Origin: JAGLRQ01 sp965369805 | GTDB lineage: Bacteria > Auribacterota > UBA6266 | Assembly (NCBI GenBank): GCA_965369805.1 | Contig: CBDURG010000016.1 | Coordinates: forward strand, 1-23,054 | Direction of reading: 5' to 3' | DNA length: 23,054 nt | Shown here: piece after piece, positions 1 through 7,278 of the stretch | Layout of the letters: each line of letters starts with the position of its first letter | Position numbering within the stretch: the stretch's first letter is position 1 | Notes under the pieces: generated by a model | What the model was told of the DNA's origin: nothing | Seen by the model: only the letters and a program-made list of their open reading frames with translations | Database searches by the model: none | Program-made: the position numbers and the translations under genes

Positions 1-1286
1 ACAGTCAGATATTTCTTCCGCTTAATCCTGATAAAACAAAAGAAAGAATTCTTGATCACGCTCGCCATCAGTTTAGCGATGGAACAGTTTATCACTGGTG
101 GAATACCCTTTCAGATAAAGGGCCTAAATCTGAATTTTCCGATGACCTGCTCTGGCTTCCGTTTATAACAGTTAATTATCTTAAAGAAACAGTTGATTTT
201 CCTATTCTTAAAGAAATGACACCTTTTGTTGATAAGGGAAGGGCAAGTCTGTATGAGCACTGCAAAAGAGCTATAGCGAAAAGCCTTTCAAGGCGGAGCA
301 AAAGAGGCTTGCCTCTTATAGGAGAAGGTGACTGGAATGATGGGTTAAGCTCGTGCGGGGATAAATGGAAAGGCGAGTCCATTTGGATGGGTCATTTTCT
401 ATACGGGATTCTTAATGAATTTGTTCACCTTGCGAAGGTTATGAAGGATAAAAAGACAGCCAATATGTGTATTAGAGAGGCGGGAAAATTGAAAAAGGCT
501 GTGAATCTGTATGGGTGGGATGGCAGATGGTTCTGGCGCGCAACGACCGATAGCCGTCATGTGCTAGGGAGTTCAACTGAGAAGAGCGGCAAGATATTTC
601 TTAACGCTCAGACCTGGGCGATTATTAACGGAATAGTAGATGATCCCAAAAGAATAAAATCAATGCTGTCTTCCATGGAAAAAAACCTTTACAGAGAGCA
701 TGGGCCTATTCTCTTCCACCCCGCGTATGATGTCCCTAATCCGAAGATAGGTTACCTGACAAGATATGCTCCGGGAATGAGGGAAAACGGGGGATTATAT
801 ACTCATGCGGGAGTATGGGCAATACAGGCGGAGTGTGTAGCCCGCAGGCCGGATGTCGCTTACAGGTTATACTCAAGTTTTAACCCGATAAAGCGTAGTA
901 CACAAGCTCCCGACCTTTATAAATGTGAACCTTATGTGACTGCGGGTAATGTTGATGGCCCTGATTCACCTAATTTTGGAAGGGGAGGCTGGACCTGGTA
1001 TACGGGTTCTTCCGCATGGTATTACCGAATTGCCTGTGAATGGATACTTGGAGTCAGGCCGACTTACGATGGTTTAATAATTGATCCGTGTATCCCTTCA
1101 ACTTGGAGACACTTTGAAATGACCAGAATGTTCAGAGGTGCTACATATCACATAAGGGTAAGAAATCCAAAAGGGAGTTACAAGGGCGTTAGAAGTATTA
1201 TTGTTGACGGTAAAGAAATATCAGGGAATATGATAAAACCTTTTAAGGACAAGAAAAAACACGAAGTTCTTGTGGTACTTATTTAA
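1..1286 (+). CDS. GH94 family glycoside phosphorylase, 3' part
   Basis: The frame is open from the first full codon (position 3) to TAA at 1284-1286, so the gene starts upstream of the window and about 427 C-terminal residues are visible. The family comprises inverting cellobiose-, cellodextrin- and chitobiose-type phosphorylases, which split beta-linked disaccharides with phosphate in the cytoplasm; the same domain ends cyclic beta-glucan synthases. Visible family marks are HWWNTLSDKG followed by SDDLLWLP near the window start, GEGDWNDGL at 321-347 (the motif carrying the catalytic general-acid Asp), and near the C-terminus GGWTWYTGSSAWYYR, LGVRPTYDGLIIDP and FRGATYHIRV. The last four bases overlap the converging phosphatase gene. 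Assignment to the family is firm. The substrate, and whether this is a stand-alone enzyme or the tail of a larger synthase, cannot be decided without the N-terminus. Confidence 0.9.
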   Translation, partial: SQIFLPLNPDKTKERILDHARHQFSDGTVYHWWNTLSDKGPKSEFSDDLLWLPFITVNYLKETVDFPILKEMTPFVDKGRASLYEHCKRAIAKSLSRRSKRGLPLIGEGDWNDGLSSCGDKWKGESIWMGHFLYGILNEFVHLAKVMKDKKTANMCIREAGKLKKAVNLYGWDGRWFWRATTDSRHVLGSSTEKSGKIFLNAQTWAIINGIVDDPKRIKSMLSSMEKNLYREHGPILFHPAYDVPNPKIGYLTRYAPGMRENGGLYTHAGVWAIQAECVARRPDVAYRLYSSFNPIKRSTQAPDLYKCEPYVTAGNVDGPDSPNFGRGGWTWYTGSSAWYYRIACEWILGVRPTYDGLIIDPCIPSTWRHFEMTRMFRGATYHIRVRNPKGSYKGVRSIIVDGKEISGNMIKPFKDKKKHEVLVVLI

Positions 1287-2026
1287 GTACCCGGGGTTTC
1301 TTCCGGCAGTATTTTTCCGTTAGTAGCTACGACGTTAAATGTATTTTTAGTGATTTCTCGGGCGGTAATTTTTCCGCCGGCTTCTTGAAGTATTACTGTG
1401 CCCGCGGCGATATCCCAGCTCATGATTCCATATTCGAAATAAAGTTCGAATCTTCCGGCAGCTACCCAGCATAAATCCAGTGCCGCGGCGCCCATGATTC
1501 TTACCTTTTTTACCTTGAGTACCAAATCCTTGAAAAAACCGAGGCCTTTTTTAATAGCTTCTTCAGATTTCATAAATCCGCATATCATAAAAGAATCTTC
1601 TAATCTTTTTACATTGCTTGTATATATTCTTTTATTGTTTAAATAGGCTCCTTTGCCTTTTTCAGCGTGGAATAACTCGTCTTTAAGAGGATCAAAGACC
1701 ACTCCGAGAATATGTTCACTGCCTTTGACAAGAGCTATTGATGTACAGAATTGAGGAATACCCTTTGCAAAATTTGCTGTTCCGTCCAATGGATCTATAA
1801 TCCAGGTGTAATCGGATTTATTTTTAGTCTGCCCGCTTTCTTCAGCTAGAATAGAGTGTTCGGGAAAATTAGATTTTATAATATCAATAATTACTTTTTC
1901 ACATTCTTTATCAAGCGCGAGTTTTGTATCATATCTTATCTCGCTGTCGATTTTTAATTCCTTGCCGAAAGAGTTAATCATGAGTTTTCCGGCTTCTCTA
2001 GCCGCTTTGATTGCTGTCTGCAGCAT
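1283..2026 (-). CDS. Inositol monophosphatase family protein (SuhB-like)
   Basis: This 247-residue protein has the usual length of bacterial inositol-monophosphatase (IMPase) proteins, Mg-dependent enzymes that remove phosphate from inositol phosphate or related sugar or nucleotide phosphates in the cytosol. The metal-site motifs are in order: AEES (Glu62-Glu63), WIIDPLDGTANF (Asp78 and Asp81) and MSWDIAAG (Asp205). The ATG is preceded on the minus strand by AGAGGAAA at good spacing. The gene is divergent from the helicase gene, separated by about 90 very AT-rich bases, and overlaps the converging GH94 gene by four bases at the 3' end. The family also includes fructose-1,6-bisphosphatase- and CysQ-like members, so the exact substrate is not assignable from sequence. 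Confidence 0.9.
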   Translation of the reverse strand: MLQTAIKAAREAGKLMINSFGKELKIDSEIRYDTKLALDKECEKVIIDIIKSNFPEHSILAEESGQTKNKSDYTWIIDPLDGTANFAKGIPQFCTSIALVKGSEHILGVVFDPLKDELFHAEKGKGAYLNNKRIYTSNVKRLEDSFMICGFMKSEEAIKKGLGFFKDLVLKVKKVRIMGAAALDLCWVAAGRFELYFEYGIMSWDIAAGTVILQEAGGKITAREITKNTFNVVATNGKILPEETPGT

Positions 2027-2114
2027 ATTTTCCTCTTTTCTTTTTTTTATTAGATAGTAAACTAATTATATATAAATATATTAAATTTAACTTAAAGTCA
2101 AACAGAATAGGAAA
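2027..2114. promoter_or_regulatory. AT-rich divergent intergenic region
   Basis: These 88 bases separate the divergent phosphatase and helicase genes and must carry both promoters if each is transcribed alone. The stretch is extremely AT-rich, with several overlapping TATA-like hexamers around 2067-2085. No -35/-10 pair stands out on either strand at standard spacing, so no individual promoter is called. Confidence 0.4.
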
Positions 2115-4655
2115 ATGAAATACTCAGACATTGCAGAATACATCAGTGAATCCGCTGTTAATTACATGAGGTCAGTAATTAAGGAAGCGGATGGGAATGA
2201 GGTGTTTTTTATCTGTAAAATTGATGAGCACCTCATGATAACTGATGCCGACGAAGTAGCGAGAGGCAACAAATCCGCGGTGCCGGCAATACTTCATATT
2301 CTTGAAGCGGGGGATATTGTCGTACACAATCATCCGACAGGAGATCTGACTCCTTCAAGTGCCGATTTGAACATTGCTTCTTCCATAGGGCAGGCTGGAA
2401 ACGGTTTTTACATAGTGGATAATCAACTGGCCAAAGTAAATGTTGTGGTAAAAGCTTTTCTTCCTGAAAAACTGTGCCCTCTGAACAAAAATAAACTTGA
2501 AGAATATTTTCTGGAAAATGGCAGTATTGCCGCGGGGCTTGAAGGTTATGAATACAGGAAAGAACAGGTTGATATGTTAGGTTTTGTTGCTGATTGTTTT
2601 AATAGGAATAAAATTGGCATAGTCGAAGCGGGGACTGGAACAGGCAAGTCGTTTTCATATCTTCTTCCTTCAATACTCTGGAGTCTGGTTAATAAAGAAA
2701 AAGTTATAATTTCCACAAATACAATTAATCTTCAGGAACAGCTTTTTTATAAGGATATTCCACAACTGCGGAAAATGACAGGTATTGACTTTAAATGGTG
2801 CCTGATAAAAGGCAGGGCAAACTATGTTTGTCTGAGAAAGGTTGAGAGTGTAAAGAGGGAACTGAAGCTTTTAAATAAGAAAGAGCAGGAGTTTTTGGAA
2901 GAAATAATTCAGTGGGTGGAGAATACACCTGAAGGCAGCAAATCAGAGTTGGAATATATCCCAAAAGAGAATCTATGGGAGATGGTGCGGTGTGATGCCG
3001 ATCAGTGTACGAGGGTTAAATGTAGTTATTTCAGCAGGTGTTTTTTTTATAAGGCAAGGAAGAAAGCTTCTTATTCAAATATTGTTATAGCCAACCATCA
3101 CATAGTGATGACAGATATTATCTTAAGAAAGATTACGGAAAATTATACAACTTCAGCGATATTACCTCATTTCCAGAGGATAATCTTTGATGAAGCTCAC
3201 CATCTTGAGGATGTGGCAACTTCAAACATGGGAACGGAGATTTCCAGGTTCCGGTTATCTAAAATATTTTCCAGGATTCTTAAAGGAAGGAAAAAAGGCA
3301 AAAAATCAGGGCTGCTTACTTTTATTGAGACGTTGATTTATTCTTCCAGAAAAATACCTCAGGATAAAAAACATCTGGTTCTACGGGAACTCGGAGATGA
3401 GATTATTCCGGCTCTATCAGAGTTGCAACAAGAAGCGGAACCGATTTTTAAGGAAATCGAAAAGGTTTTTACGGGTTTTCTAAGGCCGTCTTCCGAGAAT
3501 GCCAAATTCCGTATAACTTTTGATATTAAAAACAGTGATTTCTGGATGAATTCTGCTATTCCACTGATAAAAGAGCTTTGCGGCTGTTGTGTCAGGGCAG
3601 GCGGCCTGTTAAAAGAGTTTTTAGATCTGCTGGATAAAGAAGATTTTCTTAAATCTGACAGAATTAAATCTCCCATTATCGAGTTAAGCTCAATTATTAT
3701 GAGGTTCGAAAGTGTTGTAAGAGACTTTGGCTTTTTTATTGAAAACGAAGATGAACATTGCAGGTGGGTGGAATTTAAAAAAGGAGGAAAATCCGGGCCG
3801 TATGTTAAACTCGGCACTTCTCCTGTTATTGTGGCAAAGGAACTTAAAGAGTTTCTGTACGGAAGATATAAAACCATACTTATGACATCGGCTACACTCT
3901 CTATTGAAAAAGATTTTTCATTTATAAAAAACAGAACAGGGCTGGATCTTGTAGAAAAATCCAGGGTAAAGGGCCTGGTTCTTGAATCCCCCTTTAATTA
4001 TGAAACTCAGACCTTTGTCGGGATTCCTAAAAAAATTGCCGAACCGGGAACTGCCGGCTATGTAGATATGTTAAAAGAGATGATATTTGAATCTATCAAA
4101 ATTTCTAAGGGAAGATCACTGGTGCTTTTTACTTCATATTATATGCTTGAGACGGTGTGGGCCCTTCTTAAAGGTAAAATTGAAAAAATGGGATATCCTG
4201 TTTTAAAACAGGGTGAACTTAACAGGTATAAACTGCTTGAGAGGTTTAAGAAAGATTCAGGGTCGGTTTTGCTTGCAACCGAAAGTTTTTGGGAAGGCAT
4301 AGATGTAAAAGGTGATTCTCTCAAACTGCTTATAATTACCAGGCTTCCTTTTAAAGTTCCTACCGAGCCTGTTCAGGTTGCAAGAGCGGAATACATAGAA
4401 ATGAGTGGAGGTAACCCTTTCCGTGAATACAGCTTGCCTCAGGCCGTGATAAAGTTTAAGCAGGGTTTTGGCAGGCTTGTAAGGCATAGTAACGATACCG
4501 GGGCTATTTTAGTGCTCGATCAGAGAATTCTTTTAAAAAGTTATGGGAAAAGCTTTATAAGATCGCTTCCTCCCTCGAAAATAGTATCTGATTTATCAGA
4601 AGGTATCTTAATGAAAATGAAAAAGTTTTTTGTGTTTATTGAAAAAGGAGAATAA
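2115..4655 (+). CDS. DinG-family helicase with N-terminal RadC/JAB-like domain
   Basis: This 846-residue protein joins two parts. Residues 1 to about 125 resemble the RadC/JAB (MPN) fold: HNHPTGDLTPSSAD at 71-84 keeps H71, H73, S81 and D84 of the RadC-type metal site, and Glu47 lies in a RadC-like DEV..G context. Residues about 150-840 form an XPD/DinG superfamily-2 helicase, which unwinds DNA 5'-3' using ATP and an iron-sulfur cluster. It has Walker A GTGTGKS at 173-179, DEAH at 359-362, and QGFGRLVR at 783-790. Cysteines 239, 298, 303 and 309 reproduce the C-x4-C-x5-C spacing of the E. coli DinG cluster. B. subtilis DinG carries an exonuclease domain at the N-terminus; here a JAB-like domain takes that place. 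The ATG has AGGAAA just upstream, and the FAD oxidase gene follows after three bases. Helicase assignment is firm; activity of the JAB part is inferred. Confidence 0.9.
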   Translation: MKYSDIAEYISESAVNYMRSVIKEADGNEVFFICKIDEHLMITDADEVARGNKSAVPAILHILEAGDIVVHNHPTGDLTPSSADLNIASSIGQAGNGFYIVDNQLAKVNVVVKAFLPEKLCPLNKNKLEEYFLENGSIAAGLEGYEYRKEQVDMLGFVADCFNRNKIGIVEAGTGTGKSFSYLLPSILWSLVNKEKVIISTNTINLQEQLFYKDIPQLRKMTGIDFKWCLIKGRANYVCLRKVESVKRELKLLNKKEQEFLEEIIQWVENTPEGSKSELEYIPKENLWEMVRCDADQCTRVKCSYFSRCFFYKARKKASYSNIVIANHHIVMTDIILRKITENYTTSAILPHFQRIIFDEAHHLEDVATSNMGTEISRFRLSKIFSRILKGRKKGKKSGLLTFIETLIYSSRKIPQDKKHLVLRELGDEIIPALSELQQEAEPIFKEIEKVFTGFLRPSSENAKFRITFDIKNSDFWMNSAIPLIKELCGCCVRAGGLLKEFLDLLDKEDFLKSDRIKSPIIELSSIIMRFESVVRDFGFFIENEDEHCRWVEFKKGGKSGPYVKLGTSPVIVAKELKEFLYGRYKTILMTSATLSIEKDFSFIKNRTGLDLVEKSRVKGLVLESPFNYETQTFVGIPKKIAEPGTAGYVDMLKEMIFESIKISKGRSLVLFTSYYMLETVWALLKGKIEKMGYPVLKQGELNRYKLLERFKKDSGSVLLATESFWEGIDVKGDSLKLLIITRLPFKVPTEPVQVARAEYIEMSGGNPFREYSLPQAVIKFKQGFGRLVRHSNDTGAILVLDQRILLKSYGKSFIRSLPPSKIVSDLSEGILMKMKKFFVFIEKGE

Positions 4656-4658
4656 TAA

Positions 4659-6047
4659 ATGCTTTCAGATAAACAAATAAAAAAAATTCAGAAGATTACA
4701 GGTGTCAAAAACGCTCTTCTTAATGATGAAAGTCTTGAAGAATGTTCTACTGATGAAACCCCGGATTTAAGTTACAGCCCGGATATTGTTGTAAAAGTGG
4801 AAAACATAAAACAGATAAAGGAGCTTTTAAAGTATGCGAACAGTGAAAAGATTCCCATTGTCCCAAGAGGTGCCGGCACAGGAACGACAGGGGGTTGTCT
4901 GGCGGTTTGCGGCGGGGCTGTTCTCTTACTTGAAGGATTGAACAAAATTGTTGATATAGATGAGAAAAACCTTATGGCGGTAGTTCAACCCGGAGTAATT
5001 ACCGGTAACCTGCAGGCGCAAGTTGAAGCGAAAGGATTGTTTTATCCTGTTGACCCCGCAAGCCTCGATTCCTGCAGTATGGGCGGTAACGTCGCTGAGA
5101 ACTCTGGCGGCCCGCGTGCTGTTAAATACGGAGTTACCAAAGATTATGTATGCGGGTTGAGGGCGGTTTTGCCGGATGGTTCGGATTTTGTTTACGGCGG
5201 GAAAATAGTAAAAAATGTGATGGGTTATGACCTTCCCGGGATAATGATAGGTTCCGAAGGAACACTTGCCGTTTTTACAGAAATAACACTTAAACTGCTT
5301 CCGTATCCCGCGGCTGTAACGGATCTGCTTATACCTTTTAAAACAATTAAAGATGCCGCGCATACCGTATCTTCGATCCTTTTAAACAAAATTGTTCCGG
5401 CCGCTATTGAATTTATGGATAAGAATTGCATAAAAGCTGTTGAATCTCTTCTTGAACGGAAACTTCCGCATAGTGACGCGGAGGCTCATCTGCTGATTCA
5501 ACTTGACGGTATGGACCAAAAAGAAACAGAAAAACTTTATGAAAAAGTGGGCAAAATATGCTTAAATAACGGTGCTGAAGATGTTTTTGTGGCGGAAAGC
5601 AGGCCAATGAAGGAGAAACTCTGGGAAGCAAGGAGAAAAATAAGGGAAGCCATAAAGCCTCTTAGCCCGGTAAAAAGGTCTTCGGATGTTGTTGTCCCTC
5701 GCTTTAAAATTCCGGAGCTGCTGGATGGAATTTATGCTTTGCAGGAAAAACACGAGGTAAGAATCTTTAATTTCGGCCATGCCGGTGATGGCAATGTCCA
5801 TGTTAATATTTTAAAGGAAAATATGGATGACAGTGTATGGCAAAAGAAATTACCTGCGATCCTTGCTGATTTATATAAGCTTGTTATTAACATGGGGGGT
5901 GCTATTTCAGGAGAACACGGGATTGGCATTATTCAGAAGAAGTATTTAAAACGCGCGGTTGGAAAGAAAGAAATTGAAGTAATGAAAGCAATTAAAAAAC
6001 TTTTTGACCCAAATAATATATTAAACCCCGGTAAGATTTTTGAGTGA
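4659..6047 (+). CDS. glcD: FAD-binding oxidase, GlcD / D-lactate dehydrogenase type
   Basis: This 462-residue protein matches the normal length of GlcD-type FAD-linked oxidases, which oxidise D-2-hydroxy acids such as glycolate or D-lactate to 2-oxo acids. The N-terminal PCMH-type FAD domain shows VPRGAGTGTTGG at 68-79 and GGNVAENSGGPRAVKYG at 142-158. The C-terminal FAD-oxidase domain has FGHAGDGNVH, GEHGIG near 419-424, and the terminal PNNILNPGKIF typical of the family. The ribosome site AAAGGAG lies inside the last codons of the helicase gene, and the genes are three bases apart, so translation is probably coupled. No glcE or glcF subunit is adjacent, so it may act alone or with an electron acceptor encoded elsewhere. 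The family is certain, the substrate is not. Confidence 0.9.
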   Translation: MLSDKQIKKIQKITGVKNALLNDESLEECSTDETPDLSYSPDIVVKVENIKQIKELLKYANSEKIPIVPRGAGTGTTGGCLAVCGGAVLLLEGLNKIVDIDEKNLMAVVQPGVITGNLQAQVEAKGLFYPVDPASLDSCSMGGNVAENSGGPRAVKYGVTKDYVCGLRAVLPDGSDFVYGGKIVKNVMGYDLPGIMIGSEGTLAVFTEITLKLLPYPAAVTDLLIPFKTIKDAAHTVSSILLNKIVPAAIEFMDKNCIKAVESLLERKLPHSDAEAHLLIQLDGMDQKETEKLYEKVGKICLNNGAEDVFVAESRPMKEKLWEARRKIREAIKPLSPVKRSSDVVVPRFKIPELLDGIYALQEKHEVRIFNFGHAGDGNVHVNILKENMDDSVWQKKLPAILADLYKLVINMGGAISGEHGIGIIQKKYLKRAVGKKEIEVMKAIKKLFDPNNILNPGKIFE

Positions 6048-6054
6048 AATGCTA

Positions 6055-6230
6055 AAGAGGAAAAAATTAGCCACAGAGAACACAGAGAAAATCAGAAAAA
6101 AGTAAAATTGGACGCAGATTCAAAAAAGAAATGATTTGGACAGATATGAAATACTATATACTAAATACGATTTACGGGATAGTGCGGAGCGGAGCGTAGC
6201 CTCCCCGGAGGGGACCAGATACGAACTTAA
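6055..6230. repeat. Intergenic patch of short repeats, non-coding
   Basis: I see no credible gene in this stretch. It contains a tandem 9-base repeat, CACAGAGAA twice at 6072-6089; a GCGGA tandem at 6184-6193; and a short hairpin TCCCC-gga-GGGGA around 6202-6214. The composition shifts abruptly from AT-rich to GC-rich. This patchwork looks like dispersed intergenic repeat debris. Copy number in the genome cannot be judged from this window. Confidence 0.45.
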
Positions 6231-6259
6231 TTGACATTTCACGCTTGATATATTATTTT
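6231..6259 (+). promoter_or_regulatory. Probable sigma70 promoter of tRNA-Leu
   Basis: A perfect -35 TTGACA at 6231-6236 is followed after 17 bases by TATTTT at 6254-6259 (four of six matches). The predicted start, near 6266, lies about ten bases before the mature tRNA 5' end, which suits a tRNA leader. Confidence 0.55.
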
Positions 6260-6275
6260 TTACTTTCGCAGAAGT

Positions 6276-6361
6276 GCCAGAGTGGCGGAATGGCATACGC
6301 GACGGATTCAAAATCCGTTGAGCTTCGGCTCGTAAGGGTTCAAGTCCCTTCTCTGGCACCA
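6276..6361 (+). tRNA. tRNA-Leu (anticodon CAA)
   Basis: This is an 86-base class II tRNA. The acceptor strands GCCAGAG and CTCTGGC pair perfectly, followed by discriminator A and an encoded CCA. The anticodon loop TTCAAAA gives anticodon CAA, reading UUG. The variable arm GAGCTTCGGCTC forms a long stem, as expected for leucine tRNAs, and the T arm AAGGG-TTCAAGT-CCCTT is intact. A membrane-protein gene starts 28 bases downstream with no terminator between them, so transcription may read through. Confidence 0.95.
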
Positions 6362-6389
6362 AAGAACGAGATAAGCACATAAGGTGAAT

Positions 6390-6872
6390 ATGGATAAAAA
6401 TCATTCACTTAAGGTAGGTTTCAGTTTCGGATTAACTTCAGGAATAATCACAACTCTAGGCCTGATGGTTGGTTTGAATTCGGGAACCAATTCAAAGCTT
6501 GCGGTTATCGGCGGCGTTCTTACAATAGCAATAGCTGATTCTTTTTCAGACGCGCTGGGCATCCACATTTCTGAGGAATCCGAAAATAAGCATACAACAA
6601 AAGAAATATGGGCAGCGTCGTTAAGCACTTTTTTCTCCAAGTTTATTTTCGCGCTGACCTTTATTGTTCCTCTTCTGCTTTGTACACTTCAAACAGCGAT
6701 TCTGGTAAGTATAGCCTGGGGATTGTCCACTCTTGGTATTTTTAGTTATTTTATGGCAAGAAAACAAAATACAAACCCCTGGAAAGCTGTAGCAGAACAT
6801 CTGGCAATTGCTCTTGTGGTTATATTTTTAACTCATTATGCCGGTGACTGGATAGCGAAGGTTTTTGTGTAG
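6390..6872 (+). CDS. Small VIT1/CCC1-type transporter-like membrane protein
   Basis: This protein of about 160 residues is hydrophobic, with four or five likely membrane segments (roughly residues 8-26, 35-52, 78-97, 100-118 and 138-156). The first segments, GLTSGIITTLGLMVGL then IADSFSDALGIHISEESE, match the pattern of the VIT1/CCC1 family (a glycine-rich first helix, then a second helix ending in an acidic segment). Characterised members move iron or manganese across membranes. I chose ATG 6390 because AAGGTG at 6381-6386 can serve as its ribosome site; an in-frame GTG at 6384 would add two residues. The protein is shorter than many family members and lacks a long cytoplasmic metal-binding domain. 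Transport substrate is unknown, and family assignment rests on recall of the pattern. Confidence 0.7.
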   Translation: MDKNHSLKVGFSFGLTSGIITTLGLMVGLNSGTNSKLAVIGGVLTIAIADSFSDALGIHISEESENKHTTKEIWAASLSTFFSKFIFALTFIVPLLLCTLQTAILVSIAWGLSTLGIFSYFMARKQNTNPWKAVAEHLAIALVVIFLTHYAGDWIAKVFV

Positions 6873-6901
6873 TTTTTTAACGTATTTCCTTGTTATCAAA
6901 A

Positions 6902-6978
6902 TGGTGGAGGTAGAGGGATTCGAACCCTCGACCTCTTGACTGCCAGTCAAGCACTCTAGCCAACTGAGCTATACCCCC
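6902..6978 (-). tRNA. tRNA-Ala (anticodon GGC)
   Basis: Read on the minus strand, this is a 77-base cloverleaf including an encoded CCA. Acceptor strands GGGGGTA and TACCTCC pair with a G3-U70 wobble, the classic alanine identity element. The anticodon stem CTTGA/TCAAG encloses loop CTGGCAG, giving anticodon GGC (reads GCC). The T arm GAGGG-TTCGAAT-CCCTC is intact. A copy of its first 27 bases lies upstream at 7066-7092. Confidence 0.95.
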
Positions 6979-7047
6979 CACGATTTTTAATAGCGACAAT
7001 ATTTTTGGAACTTTAATGCTCTTGGTAAAAGTATTTTATAGAGACCT

Positions 7048-7065
7048 TCCCGAAAGCATTCGGGA
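7048..7065. repeat. Perfect 7-bp palindromic hairpin abutting tRNA fragment
   Basis: TCCCGAA at 7048-7054 and TTCGGGA at 7059-7065 are perfect inverted repeats around a four-base loop. The right edge coincides exactly with the end of the partial tRNA-Ala copy at 7066. The form is like a REP-type element, but no second copy is visible in this window. Confidence 0.6.
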
Positions 7066-7092
7066 CACTCTAGCCAACTGAGCTATACCCCC
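7066..7092 (-). pseudogene. Truncated tRNA-Ala: 5' 27 bases only
   Basis: On the minus strand these 27 bases are identical to positions 1-27 of the intact tRNA-Ala at 6978-6952: acceptor 5' strand, D arm, and the first base after it. Similarity extends into the leader (ATCGTG before the tRNA in both copies). The anticodon arm, variable loop, T arm and 3' acceptor strand are absent and replaced by a palindrome, so it cannot fold as a tRNA. It sits about 88 bases upstream of the intact gene on the same strand. Confidence 0.85.
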
Positions 7093-7111
7093 ACGATTTA
7101 AACCGAAGAGA

Positions 7112-7141
7112 AGTATATAAATTAAGCAAGCGGTTCGTCAA
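7112..7141 (-). promoter_or_regulatory. Sigma70 promoter directed at the tRNA-Ala region
   Basis: On the minus strand, TTGACG (7141-7136) and TATACT (7117-7112) are separated by 18 bases, each matching consensus at five of six positions. Transcription would start near 7105, just ahead of the tRNA fragment at 7092, then run through the palindrome into the intact tRNA-Ala. Confidence 0.6.
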
Positions 7142-7165
7142 GTTTAAACCGTGGAAATCAAACAA

Positions 7166-7194
7166 TTGACAGGGGTAACAGGATTCAGTAAAAT
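7166..7194 (+). promoter_or_regulatory. Strong sigma70 promoter of the MEMO-AMMECR1 gene
   Basis: TTGACA at 7166-7171 is a perfect -35, and TAAAAT at 7189-7194 matches the -10 at five of six positions after an ideal 17-base spacer. The expected start near 7201 gives a leader of about 78 bases to ATG 7279. It is divergent from the tRNA-Ala promoter. Confidence 0.65.
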
Positions 7195-7278
7195 TAAATT
7201 ATACAAGGGCATTCCGGTAAAAATAGATTTATAATAATGTAGAATGTGGGTTTGGAGCTTAATTGCTGTTCATTTCCG

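Noticed and set aside
3359..3877. Minus-strand open frame of 172 codons inside the helicase gene
   Set aside because: Fully antisense to a helicase gene with continuous family similarity on both sides; serine- and leucine-rich shadow product.
6902..7092. Attachment-site pair of an integrated element at tRNA-Ala
   Set aside because: The duplicated part is the 5' half rather than the usual 3' end, and only about 80 bases with no integrase lie between the copies.
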